A stretch of 64,000 nt of DNA from Corallococcus macrosporus. GTDB lineage: Bacteria > Myxococcota > Myxococcia > Myxococcales > Myxococcaceae. The stretch is from NCBI RefSeq assembly GCF_017302985.1, contig NZ_JAFIMU010000007.1:2495001-2559000 (forward strand). The letters run 5' to 3'. Position numbers and translations under genes: made by a program. Position 1 is the first letter of the stretch. Each line of letters opens with the position of its first letter. Below, piece after piece: positions 20,801-27,949 of this stretch. The notes beneath the pieces were generated by a model that had not been told where the DNA came from, ran no database searches, and saw only the letters and a program-made list of their open reading frames with translations.

Positions 20801-21426
20801 ACCGCGCCGACGAGGTAGCCGATGCGCAGCTTGCCGTCGTCGCCCGCGGAGACGAGCCGGCCGTCGCGAGGCGTGAAGGCCAGCGCCCGCACCGCGCCCT
20901 CGTGGCCCGGCATGTCCCGGCGCGCGCCCGTCGCCACCGTGAACGCGCGCACCACGCTGTCATCGCCCGCGCAGGCCACGTACGTGTGCGTGGGGTCCAC
21001 CGCCACCGCGCGCAGCGGCTGAGAGGACGCGCTCCACTCCTTGAGCTTCTTCGTGCTGTCCCAGTCCCACGCGCGCACGAAGCCGTCCGCGCCGGCCGTG
21101 TAGAGCACCTTGCCGTCGGGGCTCGCCGCCACCGCGGTGCAGCCTCCGGGGTGCGCGTTGTGGAGCTGGAACTTCACCGTGCCGTCGGTGAGCGACCCGA
21201 AGCGCACGGTGCCGTCCGCGCCCGCCGCGGCGAACTGCTCGCCGGACAGCGCCAGGCCCAGCACGTGCGCGGGCAGGGGGCTGGTCCACAGGACCTTGTT
21301 GGCCGCGGCGTCATACGCGGTGAGGCGGCTGTCCGCGGCCGCGCGCGTACCGCCCACGAGAATCAGGCGCGCATTGGCGGCGAGCGCACGGACCTTCTCG
21401 ATGTTGCCGATGGAGAGGTTGGCCAT
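14890..21426 (-). CDS. Giant WD40-HEAT repeat protein of the retron cassette
   Basis: A 2178-aa cytoplasmic scaffold-like protein. Residues 1 to about 330 form a WD40-type propeller, with repeated GxDGxVRxW/F blades such as AGADGFVRAWDWD and SVGSDGRLKVWRL. From about 345 to 2150 it is an almost continuous array of HEAT/PBS-lyase-like repeats (pattern DxDVRxAAxxAL). A low-complexity linker near residues 1200-1250 splits the array. The C-terminus is Arg/Lys-rich. It starts 12 bp after the 910-aa HEAT gene and overlaps the SWIM gene by 4 nt. No enzymatic domain is visible, so it is probably the large scaffold or recognition subunit of the retron-associated complex. Its size and the WD40 fusion are unusual. 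Confidence 0.9.
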   Translation of the reverse strand: MANLSIGNIEKVRALAANARLILVGGTRAAADSRLTAYDAAANKVLWTSPLPAHVLGLALSGEQFAAAGADGTVRFGSLTDGTVKFQLHNAHPGGCTAVAASPDGKVLYTAGADGFVRAWDWDSTKKLKEWSASSQPLRAVAVDPTHTYVACAGDDSVVRAFTVATGARRDMPGHEGAVRALAFTPRDGRLVSAGDDGKLRIGYLVGAVEFEVRGDKDSGHAGAVLGLVFPPTPQAEPGQDPAERIASVGSDGRLKVWRLDERRKPRTFELGTKALHAVAFAPPANPRQAKQLLGYVFVGGDDRKLTRITLGTDGKPTDETQTYAHGFDVLNEALKAALPRREAAVKEAVALQEPEALEFVLGVLGSDKDAAARRLAATELGNHGRTAARAKLRERLNDDDKTVRAAALDALVKLETESPLAAPRAALDSRFVDTRVQGLRLLAKQGSASPLVPGLIAGKLSDTHPEVGTAALDALTAVSPKGSTEPLKLAFERGPAALKVEVLLRASVAGLLGDPRLQPLVARALDDADRDVRRVAFAVRVLERRSLAATLEAKDEEFARTVREVARIVTLQAKRAAGEAEAKFTTEGEVTASRDKLFANTPPGQALTEADLEPLLAAMACRMPDTAVRGARVLAQLGDGRALGALLQLSREDDAAIRRETATALQALQDPRARERLVWMLDDADGDVRAAALSAVVALDSDAPLSAAEAALRSGHEDVRVRGLDRLVKLGAKAEGAEGLLGDALEDESAKVRGEAFRTLWAWNDQEPVKALDRALAGRFPDLRTRAVEVLAQKGTEDWALERLKKSVEDRDAGVATAAYEAWVKLAGKEKPEPHLAALNTTHPALREKAAKASVHAPAEAMRSALLKRVQDEHLDVAVAALEALDKLIPNENGPLLAGIAASALPVRVRAAELLAPRGAEDIIEPMRGLITDKDLERMYPPGFLVPLRFRASRALATLGSRRLLGFYATTLLPHELTELQEQGARGLATASRRGDEGALLDALGHSLVAARSWAADGLARLGDVRALPVLTGNLRHEHLPIRLGAILAFAALGPEGDGGLLHGLEDSAREVQEMVFAIVLARDLRASREGGPPDLLTSALSSGRPEVRYAAARALELRTEPEAYRAHLVEVLLPPRPEKVGDMKDWPAEEERAKRVIGLAEALSSGQPEQRYAAAQVLLLRNKPLDYFREAQKVARPSSLQAPWKPETAQGAAHVVQPSTPEKQGTASATGKSWLRRLFSAVKPAEGAGALGTPKDATQAERQHLRRLAFGAYVGLLRQVTAGDEEGHRVRRDAVDRVVKLTQEGYAGTSAAVAALLRALEDPHQLVRRAALAGLKELYPAGSDEPLALALASLSPDVARAALEELAERGDKARPRVTAALNSPLPEVRKSAFELLEKLSPPGSLDPLLAALGSEHADLRVGVIERLAGANDSRVTEALGRAMGSEHEDLRLRAAELLAFRGDDRAVEVLGTFLRSETPAVTRRAQEALARLGTSAAVAALAARLSVAPEIPERTKLVAALGRTHRADALDVLARQSVEDEAPSVRLACVTAAMQLTWPPEQEKLKDHERELKKRDAALAVRFLRVAVKSQDPEVRKAAARELEHGKSEGQDALLVQLFTDRDVTVRAAAVEHYSKRVVEEGAAVEPLEEILRAGARELMLPAAEGVAHQRRASALRPLLLYARAGEPHERGRALLALGTLGDVRALSELETVANGGTPDAPAEEDMVVAAIEALGRLANRMPDGEDRRRIEEKVEAAATDNNASQRQEAGVRGLRALGGERARVKLEALLADSEVDDDVRRTVAEQLGKFGDPAAESALAAALNADDDDLRQAARKALDVLFPKERTRVEFLAVQSEHEDISEPAATYLASEGDPALLVPRLATLDNVELRLRLRRGLARRGALPVPEVIALFGHDKPEAREEAARLVGTWTGDAREAGAVDTAGLTRALVAAERRTATAWVSAQPSKKDALAAAWERLLWAGSRLGAKELVATSAEILRKGEAQAPAAVRQEAARVLGRLKATSEAQALRTALGDPDADVRSAAASVLAVLVPEQASGWALEVKPFDPVALGPTGAKVAPSALTASEARRLAVPALLAKKDLEPLKSAAADAKPEVKQDAWAALGRLGGDAAAELLKTAAFDKSQSVELRKAAYRAHKRARRAAERARKEGQPS

Positions 21427-21438
21427 GGTGTCGTTGTC

Positions 21439-24171
21439 CTAGATGCCGCCGAGCTGCACGCCCGGGTGTGCCGCACGCAGTTGCACCAGCGAGGCCAGGC
21501 AGCTCTGCCACTCGCCCTTCGCCACGGAGCCGGTGAACTCGCCCAGCACGGGCGCCACCACGCGGGCGAAGCTCTCGTCTTCCAGGCCCAGGTCCCGCAC
21601 CAGCTCCACCACGCGGCGCTTGGCCACGCTGGCGGACAGCCGGCGCTGCACGTCGCCCTCGCGCGCTTCCTTCGCGCGCCCGGGCGGCAGGCCGAACAGC
21701 ATGCGCCGCAGGAACGTGCGCAGCGCCTCCACGTCGCCAAAGCGCGTGGTGCCGCCCGCCTCGCGCTCGTCCTTGCCGCCGCCCGCGGGCTTCCACCCTT
21801 CCGGCAGGTGCAGCGGCCGGTGCTTCTCCCAGAGCAGGCGCACCGCGAACAGGCCCACCTCGCGGTCCGCGCTCTGCATCAGGCCGGACAGCCGCTCCGC
21901 GCCGCCCAGCCGCGCGTAGTGCCGGCGGATGAGCTCCACGGCCACCTCGCGCGTGCTGCGCTTGGTGGACTCCGTGAGCGCGAACACCTTGCCCGCGTCC
22001 AGCTCCTCCGGCTGGAGTGTGTGGCGCGCGTCCGCGCCCGGCTCGCCCGCGTTGAGCAGGGCGTCGTAGGCCAGGTTGCGGATCTCCTTCGCGTCCGAGT
22101 CCGCCAGCTCGTACACGCGCGTCTGGTAGCCCCAGGCGCGCAGCTCCGAGCGGGCGATGGTCAGCGCGAAGCGGCGCACGTCGTCGCGCGCGTCGAACAG
22201 GGCCGGCCACAGCCGCTCCGCCGAGTACGCCTTGCGCGGCGCGCGGGGGCGCAGCTCGTAGGACTTGGACTCCGGCTGCTCCGGCCCGATGCCCGGGTGG
22301 TGGCAGCGCAGGTACATCTGCGCGAAGGCGCGCACCGGCGGCGGCTGCTTCGCGCCCAGGGCCAGGTCGAACAGGCGCTCCAGGCCCGCGTCCGCGTCGC
22401 CCGAGTCACTGAAGTCCGCGGGCACCACGTTCGCCAGCAGGTAGCGGTGCGCGAAGTCATGCAGCTGCGGATCCGCCCGCCGCGCCAGCGCCAGCAGCCA
22501 GGGCACCGTGAGCTGCCGCGCGGTGAAGAGCTTGCGGTTGCCCAAAAGCTCCAGCGCCGTGCTCCGGAACTTCCCGTTGAAGACGAGCGCCTTCACGCGC
22601 TCCACGTCCAGGCCCGGCAGGCTGTCCGCGCGCGTGAGCCACTGCGCCGCCTGACGGCCCAGGCGCGGGTGGGCGACGAGGTCCAGCACCCACTCCGGCC
22701 CGATGTCCGCGACCTTGTAGGTGGACAGGGCCTTGATGGCGGTGTCCTCCACGATGCGCTGGCGCTTGGAGTGGTCCTTCGCCTCCGTCAGCGCCACCTT
22801 CCAGAAGTCCGCCGGCATCTCCCCGGCCGCGTACTTCGTGGAGACGTAGTTCTTCGCCCAGTTGAGCTGCTCCTGCGAACCCCAGAGCAGCTCGCGCAGG
22901 AAGCCGTGCGTGAGCTCCGCGCGGTCGAAGGACTGCTCCAGCGACTTCGCCGCGAACGCCGCGGTGGGCTTGGAGTCGAGCAGCCGGCCCAGCAGCGGCA
23001 GCCCCAGGTCGCGCGGCTTGTGCTTCTCCAGGGCGGCGGCGGCGAACTTCTGCACGTCGTCCTCGCCCTTCTCCACCAGCTCCGCCAGCCGGTCCGGGGC
23101 CAGGTCCTGCGCGTGGCCGCGCGCGTACTCGATGGCGTAGGCGCGGGCCTTGTCGCTGGGGGAGAAGAGCAGCGCGAGCACGGCCTCATGCAGCCCGGCC
23201 GCGCGCAGCTTGCCCTGGTGGAAGTCCGGCGAGCCCTGGAGCGTCTCCACCAGGAAGTCGTGCGCGCTGCCCAGCGGACGGCGCGCCAGCCGGTCCAGCC
23301 ACGCGGGCGTCACCTTGCGCAGCGCCTCCGGGTGGTCCTTGCGCAGGCCCTGGATGGCGAACTTCGCGGCCGGGTCCGACTGGCACGTGTCCAAGAGGCG
23401 CATCAGCGCGTCCGGCGAGCGCTTCCACGCGTCCGGATACATGCGCTGCTTCACCATGTCGCCAGGCGGCTGGATGGCGAAGCGCGAGGCCGTGTAGCCC
23501 TTGCTGTTGTGCGCCCAGACGTGGTGCGCCACCCAGCACTGGTTCCAGGTGGTGTCCGGCTCGTAGTGCCGCAGCACCTCCACCGCGAACTGCGGGTAGA
23601 GTTCCGGGACGGCCGCGCCCAACTGGCGCAGGAAGCGCCACGCGCGGCGCTGGAGGTAGGTGAGGGTGCCGCTGCCCACCTCGCGCTGACGGCGACGGCC
23701 GCCGCGCTCCGTGTCGAAGCGCCACGCCAGCGCGCCGAACAGCTCCGCGTCGTGGCGCGCCTCCGACAGCTTGTAGATGCGCTTGAGGCCCGCCCACAGG
23801 CCGAACTTGAGCGGCGCGTCCTTCACCAGCGTGAGGAGCGCGGCGCGCGCGGGGCCGGTGTTCTGCTCGTACAGGGACACGAGCAGGTCCGCGAGCAAGA
23901 GGCGCGGCGGCAGCGGCACGTCCTTCTGCGCGAGGAAGCGCTGCCACGCCTCATGCGAGCCCTGGCGGCGGCCGGCCTTGTCGCCGTCCATGCGCGCCTG
24001 CTCCAAGAGCTGCTTCAGCGCGTCGAAGGAGAGCGCGCCCTGCGGCAGCGGCGCGTCCGACGTGCGGTCCGGCTGGTCGAGGAAGGCCAGCACGGCCTCG
24101 GCCAGGTCTGGTGCCTCCGCCCTGGCCAGACGTTCGAGGTCTGCTGCGCTCAGCGCGTCGCTCGGGGTCAT
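21439..24171 (-). CDS. HEAT/ARM-like alpha-solenoid protein of the retron cassette
   Basis: A 910-aa all-helical protein and the first gene of the retron operon. Degenerate HEAT/ARM repeats run through most of its length (for example LLFSPSDKARAYAIEYARGH and ARDDVRRFALTIARSEL). A distinct C-terminal domain of about 100 residues (about 800-900) follows, with basic and aromatic residues. It has no signal peptide, membrane segment or catalytic motif I can recognise. The next gene begins 12 bp downstream. Upstream, 57 bp separate it from another minus-strand gene, so the operon promoter is either in that short gap or further up. It is the best candidate for the ARM component of a type XIII-like retron. 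Confidence 0.85.
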   Translation of the reverse strand: MTPSDALSAADLERLARAEAPDLAEAVLAFLDQPDRTSDAPLPQGALSFDALKQLLEQARMDGDKAGRRQGSHEAWQRFLAQKDVPLPPRLLLADLLVSLYEQNTGPARAALLTLVKDAPLKFGLWAGLKRIYKLSEARHDAELFGALAWRFDTERGGRRRQREVGSGTLTYLQRRAWRFLRQLGAAVPELYPQFAVEVLRHYEPDTTWNQCWVAHHVWAHNSKGYTASRFAIQPPGDMVKQRMYPDAWKRSPDALMRLLDTCQSDPAAKFAIQGLRKDHPEALRKVTPAWLDRLARRPLGSAHDFLVETLQGSPDFHQGKLRAAGLHEAVLALLFSPSDKARAYAIEYARGHAQDLAPDRLAELVEKGEDDVQKFAAAALEKHKPRDLGLPLLGRLLDSKPTAAFAAKSLEQSFDRAELTHGFLRELLWGSQEQLNWAKNYVSTKYAAGEMPADFWKVALTEAKDHSKRQRIVEDTAIKALSTYKVADIGPEWVLDLVAHPRLGRQAAQWLTRADSLPGLDVERVKALVFNGKFRSTALELLGNRKLFTARQLTVPWLLALARRADPQLHDFAHRYLLANVVPADFSDSGDADAGLERLFDLALGAKQPPPVRAFAQMYLRCHHPGIGPEQPESKSYELRPRAPRKAYSAERLWPALFDARDDVRRFALTIARSELRAWGYQTRVYELADSDAKEIRNLAYDALLNAGEPGADARHTLQPEELDAGKVFALTESTKRSTREVAVELIRRHYARLGGAERLSGLMQSADREVGLFAVRLLWEKHRPLHLPEGWKPAGGGKDEREAGGTTRFGDVEALRTFLRRMLFGLPPGRAKEAREGDVQRRLSASVAKRRVVELVRDLGLEDESFARVVAPVLGEFTGSVAKGEWQSCLASLVQLRAAHPGVQLGGI

Positions 24172-24228
24172 GGGGTGTGGGGTTTAACACAGCTCCCTCA
24201 CACCGCGAGGCATGTTGGACCCGCCTTC

Positions 24229-27200
24229 TCACCACGGCAGCGTGGGCACCTCCACGTCCTGCACGTCGGCGGTGCCCACCGTCACGTCCTGGCGGTACGA
24301 CAGCCAGCGTCCCTCACGTTCTCGCAACACGAGAAGCGTGTAGGGCCCGGGAGGCAGGTGGGGCCAGCCATCTCCGTTATTTCGGTCCGGCATGAGCGCC
24401 TGTTCGTGCAGCCACGTCACCTGGGCCTCCGTGCTGGACTCCGGCGGCGCGGGGACGCGGCCGGGGAGGAGGAAGGCCGTGCCCTGCATTCCGCGCTCGC
24501 CCCAGCGCAGCTTCAGCTCGGTGCCCTTCGTCGTCACCGGCAGCTCCAGCCGGGTGACGCGTCGCGGCTCGACGTGGACCATGCGGGGCAGGACGGTGAA
24601 GTGCCGGGCGTTCCCCGTGAACCGCACCAGGTAGTCCCCCGGGTCCAGGCCGCGGAAGCTGGCCACGCCGTTGCGCGAGACGACGATGTTCAGCATCTCC
24701 TGCTCCTCCTTCGCGATGGCGGTCAGGGAGGCGGTCACGGGCTGGCCCTGTTCGTCCTTCACCAGGACCTCCAGGCGCGTGTCGGACGGCAGGCGCAGCT
24801 CGAGCGTGTCCTCGGTGGGGCCCAGCGTGCGCTCCAGGGACGCGTGCTCCGCCTCCTGCACGGTGAGCACGTACGGCCGGGCCTCCACGGCGGGCAGCTG
24901 GAAGGTGCCGTCCCGGGCGGTGAAGACGTCCGCGAAGGAGCTGGCGTGCTCCGCGTTGGCCACGTCCTCTTGAGGCAGCGCCAGGGAGACGGACACGCCG
25001 CCCAGCGGCGTGCCGGTGCCGTCGTCCACCACGCGGCCCTTGATGACGCGGCCCGGGTCCACGCGCACGGTGCCCAGGTCCACGTCGCGGCCCGCGGGGA
25101 CGTCCACGTCGCGCTGGGTGAGGGCGTGGCCGGGCACCTCGAAGGTGAGGTGCTGGGGGCCGGGCTCGTCCACGAAGACGGTGAAGGCGCCCTTCGGGTC
25201 GCGCACCGCTTCGTCGTTCACGGTGAAGCGGGTGATGGGCGTGCCGTCGTGCCTCGCCAGCCGGCCGGTGACGCGGCCCTGGAAGGCCAGGACGATGCGC
25301 ACGTCCATGTTCCCCGCGCGGGCGGTGACCTTGGGGGCCTCCTGGTCCTCCAGCCACTGGTGGATGCGTTCGGTCAGCTCCTCGGGGGTTTCGTCTTCCG
25401 GGCGCTCGGTGGAGTCTTCATCGGCGGTGTCCTTCGCGGGGGGCCTGGGCTGGGCGTAGCCGGGCTTCACCGCCTCCAGCTCGTAGTCCCAGTCGCGCGC
25501 CAGCGGCTCCAGGACGAAGCGGCCGTCGGGGTCCGTCTTGGTGGAGAGCGGCGAGAACGAGCGGCCGCCGCTGGCCTCGTCCTCCTTGGCCGTGGCGTGC
25601 ACGGCGACGTTCGCCAGGGGCCGGCCCTCCGTGTCCACGACGATGCCGCCCATCCGGCCATCCAGGTCCATGCGCAGCGCCAGCTCCACGGTCTCCGAGC
25701 CGCGCAGCACCACGCGGTCGGGCATGAGGCGCTCGTAGCCGCCCTGGTTGGCGCGCATCCACACGGTGAAGGTGCCCGGCGGCAGGCCCTGGAGGGTGAA
25801 GCGGCCGTCCTCTCCCGTGGAGCCCGCGAAGGTGTTGCGTTCGGGGATGACCACCGCCTCGTCCGAATCCTCGTCGGAGGGCGCTTCGTCCGCGTCCTGC
25901 TTCACCAGCGTGACGTCCACCTCGTTGACGGGCGTGCCCCGGGAGCTGGTCACGGTGCCGCGCACCGTGGCGCCCGCGTCCAGGACCAGCTTCAGGCCGG
26001 ACGTGGGGGCGCGGACCTGGAGCCTGCGCGGCAGGTAGCCCTCGGCTTCGACGGTGAGGGTGCCGGAGAGGGGCTGGGCCACCTTGATGGCGAAGTGGCC
26101 CTGCGCGTCGGAGGTGGCGTCGAAGGTGAAGGGCGCCTCGCGGGGCGGGTGCATCATGATGAACATGCGCGCCATCACGGGCGGAGGTGCGCCTTCCGGG
26201 CGCTTCTGCTTCGGTGGATGCAGTGACAGGGAGACGTCCGCCAGCGGCTTGCCCGCGGTGTCGGTGACGTGGCCCTCCACGAGGAGGGCGGGGGTGAGGA
26301 CGAACTCCAGCGGAGGCCCCCCGGCGGCCACGGCGCGGGTCGCGGAGAGGTCCAGCATCCGGTCCGCCTCCACCCGGAAGGAGTAGGTGCCGGCCTTGAA
26401 GGGGCCCAGGCGCGCGCGGCCGTCCGCTTCGGTGGTGCCGAGCGGCTGGAAGATGCCCGAGCCGTAGCGCTCGGTGATGTCGGTCTGGAGGTCGGCGTTC
26501 ACCTCCGCGTTGGCCACGGGGTTGCCGGCGGCGTCGCGCACGGTGGCCTCGACGTAGAAGGACGTGCCCAGGCGCAGCGTCACCCGGGCCTCGCGCTGCT
26601 CCTCGGTGAGCTTCACCGCTTCGTGCGCCTGGAGGCCGCCCTGCTCCGCCTCCACGGTGTAGTCGCCGGGGGCCAGGCCGTCGAAGGTGAAGCGCCCCTG
26701 GGCGTCGGTGGTGGCGACGCGGTCGCCGTCGGCTTCCGTGACGGTGGCGCCCGCGACGGGCTGCTCGCCGTCCACCACGGTGCCCACGATACGCCGGGGG
26801 GCGAACATCACCACGTCCTCCGGCATGGGGCCCGTGGCCAGCTCCTGCTCCCACACGGGGAGCCGCCCCGGGTGGAAGGCGAGGAGGCCGTAGGCGTCCG
26901 AGTCCGGCAGGGGGCCCACGGAGAAGCGGCCGTCGGTGCCGGTGCGCGTCTCGAAGTAGCGCGCCGTGGCCGTGTGCAGCACGGTGACCTGGACGTTGGC
27001 GAGCGGGGCGCCGTCCTCGTCCACCGCGCGGCCGGAGATGGGCTGGGAGGGCTCCAGCTCCAGCGTCACGTCCTGGGTGCCGGTGACGACGTCCTCCTGG
27101 ATGCCGGCGCCGCGCGGGCCCAGGGCCCAGAGGGTGACCGTGCCCCCGGGCAGGCCCTCCAGGGTGAAGGTGCCGTCCTGGGCGGAGGTGGTGCGCGACA

Positions 27201-27588
27201 GGACGAAGGCCCCGCCCCGGTGGGCCTCCACCAGCTCCTGGACCCAGCGGAAGGCGGAGAGGGAGTCGCAGTCCTCCGACGCCAGGGAGACCCCGGGCCG
27301 GTCCGTGTCGCAGGGCAGCTCCGTCAGCGTCTCCCCGGGCAGGCCCACGGAGGCGGAGACCTCGATGCCGGCGACGGGGTGGCCCTGGAGGTCGACGACG
27401 CGGCCCCGGACCTGGAGGGCGCCCTGGGGCGGCGCGGGCGGGGTGGCGGGCAGCTGCCGTCGCCCGGTGCGGGGGGCCGCCGGGGGTGTGGGGGCGGGGG
27501 ACGTGGGGCGCAGCCACCAGAAGGCCCCGGCTCCGATGAGGAGCAGCAGCACGACTCCTCCGATGACTCCCGCCGACGGCTTCCGCAT
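24229..27588 (-). CDS. Membrane-anchored protein of tandem carboxypeptidase-regulatory-like domains
   Basis: A 1119-aa protein. An N-terminal membrane helix (about 7-24) is followed by a Pro-rich linker and then about ten or more tandem 80-90-residue beta-sandwich modules. Each has the carboxypeptidase-regulatory signature (GxVxDxxGxPxxxAxVxxxxxxGxFxxxGLxxGxYxVxAxxxG). Such arrays are common in myxobacteria as surface or periplasmic adhesin or carbohydrate-binding stalks. No catalytic domain is present. The ATG at 27588 has GGAGGGG six bases upstream and gives a clean anchor, so it was chosen over the in-frame start at 27639. It precedes the retron HEAT gene by 57 bp, but the proteins are in different compartments, so a functional link is doubtful. 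Confidence 0.88.
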   Translation of the reverse strand: MRKPSAGVIGGVVLLLLIGAGAFWWLRPTSPAPTPPAAPRTGRRQLPATPPAPPQGALQVRGRVVDLQGHPVAGIEVSASVGLPGETLTELPCDTDRPGVSLASEDCDSLSAFRWVQELVEAHRGGAFVLSRTTSAQDGTFTLEGLPGGTVTLWALGPRGAGIQEDVVTGTQDVTLELEPSQPISGRAVDEDGAPLANVQVTVLHTATARYFETRTGTDGRFSVGPLPDSDAYGLLAFHPGRLPVWEQELATGPMPEDVVMFAPRRIVGTVVDGEQPVAGATVTEADGDRVATTDAQGRFTFDGLAPGDYTVEAEQGGLQAHEAVKLTEEQREARVTLRLGTSFYVEATVRDAAGNPVANAEVNADLQTDITERYGSGIFQPLGTTEADGRARLGPFKAGTYSFRVEADRMLDLSATRAVAAGGPPLEFVLTPALLVEGHVTDTAGKPLADVSLSLHPPKQKRPEGAPPPVMARMFIMMHPPREAPFTFDATSDAQGHFAIKVAQPLSGTLTVEAEGYLPRRLQVRAPTSGLKLVLDAGATVRGTVTSSRGTPVNEVDVTLVKQDADEAPSDEDSDEAVVIPERNTFAGSTGEDGRFTLQGLPPGTFTVWMRANQGGYERLMPDRVVLRGSETVELALRMDLDGRMGGIVVDTEGRPLANVAVHATAKEDEASGGRSFSPLSTKTDPDGRFVLEPLARDWDYELEAVKPGYAQPRPPAKDTADEDSTERPEDETPEELTERIHQWLEDQEAPKVTARAGNMDVRIVLAFQGRVTGRLARHDGTPITRFTVNDEAVRDPKGAFTVFVDEPGPQHLTFEVPGHALTQRDVDVPAGRDVDLGTVRVDPGRVIKGRVVDDGTGTPLGGVSVSLALPQEDVANAEHASSFADVFTARDGTFQLPAVEARPYVLTVQEAEHASLERTLGPTEDTLELRLPSDTRLEVLVKDEQGQPVTASLTAIAKEEQEMLNIVVSRNGVASFRGLDPGDYLVRFTGNARHFTVLPRMVHVEPRRVTRLELPVTTKGTELKLRWGERGMQGTAFLLPGRVPAPPESSTEAQVTWLHEQALMPDRNNGDGWPHLPPGPYTLLVLREREGRWLSYRQDVTVGTADVQDVEVPTLPW

Positions 27589-27639
27589 GGCGCCCCTCCA
27601 GGTGGGCCACTGTAGCAGGGGGAAAAAAGCGGGCCCCAA

Positions 27640-27919
27640 ACCAAGGATTTTTCCGGCCGACGTATTGGAGTCAGGTGGGGATGCTGGGGGCAGAGCCGCC
27701 GGGGTCCAAGGGCCCGGGACGCAGAGCGGACCGGGCGGAGGGGGAAAGGGTTTCGGGGGTCGATCTTCCGGGACTCAAGGTTTTCGGCAGTCGACGTCTA
27801 AAAGGAAAAGCAGGACGGACGCGGAGCTTTGGGGGCCGCATCCGGATGAGGGGGACCCCTCGGGGGAGGGGTTGAGTTACTGGGAGCGCGTCGAGGGGGC
27901 GCGCTCCCAGTATTTTTTT
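27640..27919 (+). ncRNA. Candidate small RNA (intergenic, ends at terminator)
   Basis: The stretch from 27589 to 27949 has no credible CDS, since both flanking genes are on the minus strand, yet it ends in a textbook plus-strand terminator at 27879-27919. A plus-strand transcript must therefore originate within it. Just before the terminator is a small GAGGGG/CCCCTC stem (about 27847-27861). Other GC-rich self-complementary segments are present, but I cannot place a promoter. Myxobacteria are known to carry intergenic sRNAs such as Pxr; I cannot identify this one from sequence alone. The 5' end is arbitrary. Confidence 0.4.
27879..27919 (+). terminator. Rho-independent terminator, plus strand
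   Basis: A perfect 12-bp GC-rich stem (ACTGGGAGCGCG at 27879-27890 against its complement at 27900-27911) with a 9-nt loop, followed by ATTTTTTT (27912-27919). The T-run is only on the plus strand. The hairpin also lies 30 nt past the stop of the minus-strand yhaN-like gene and could act weakly there, but without a U-tract. No plus-strand gene lies upstream. Confidence 0.85.
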
Positions 27920-27949
27920 GTGCGCCCGACTTCGGCGCTTCGCCGCTGC

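Noticed and set aside
18802-26226. Very long open frame (2474 codons) on the plus strand
   Set aside because: It is antisense to three minus-strand genes with clear HEAT, WD40 and regulatory-domain composition. Its own translation is Arg/His/Gln/Leu-rich with no domains, as expected for a mirror frame of GC-rich coding DNA.
24229-27588. Carboxypeptidase-regulatory-like protein as a retron component
   Set aside because: It is membrane-anchored and apparently extracytoplasmic, and it is separated from the HEAT gene by 57 bp; there is no functional reason to include it, though co-transcription is not excluded.
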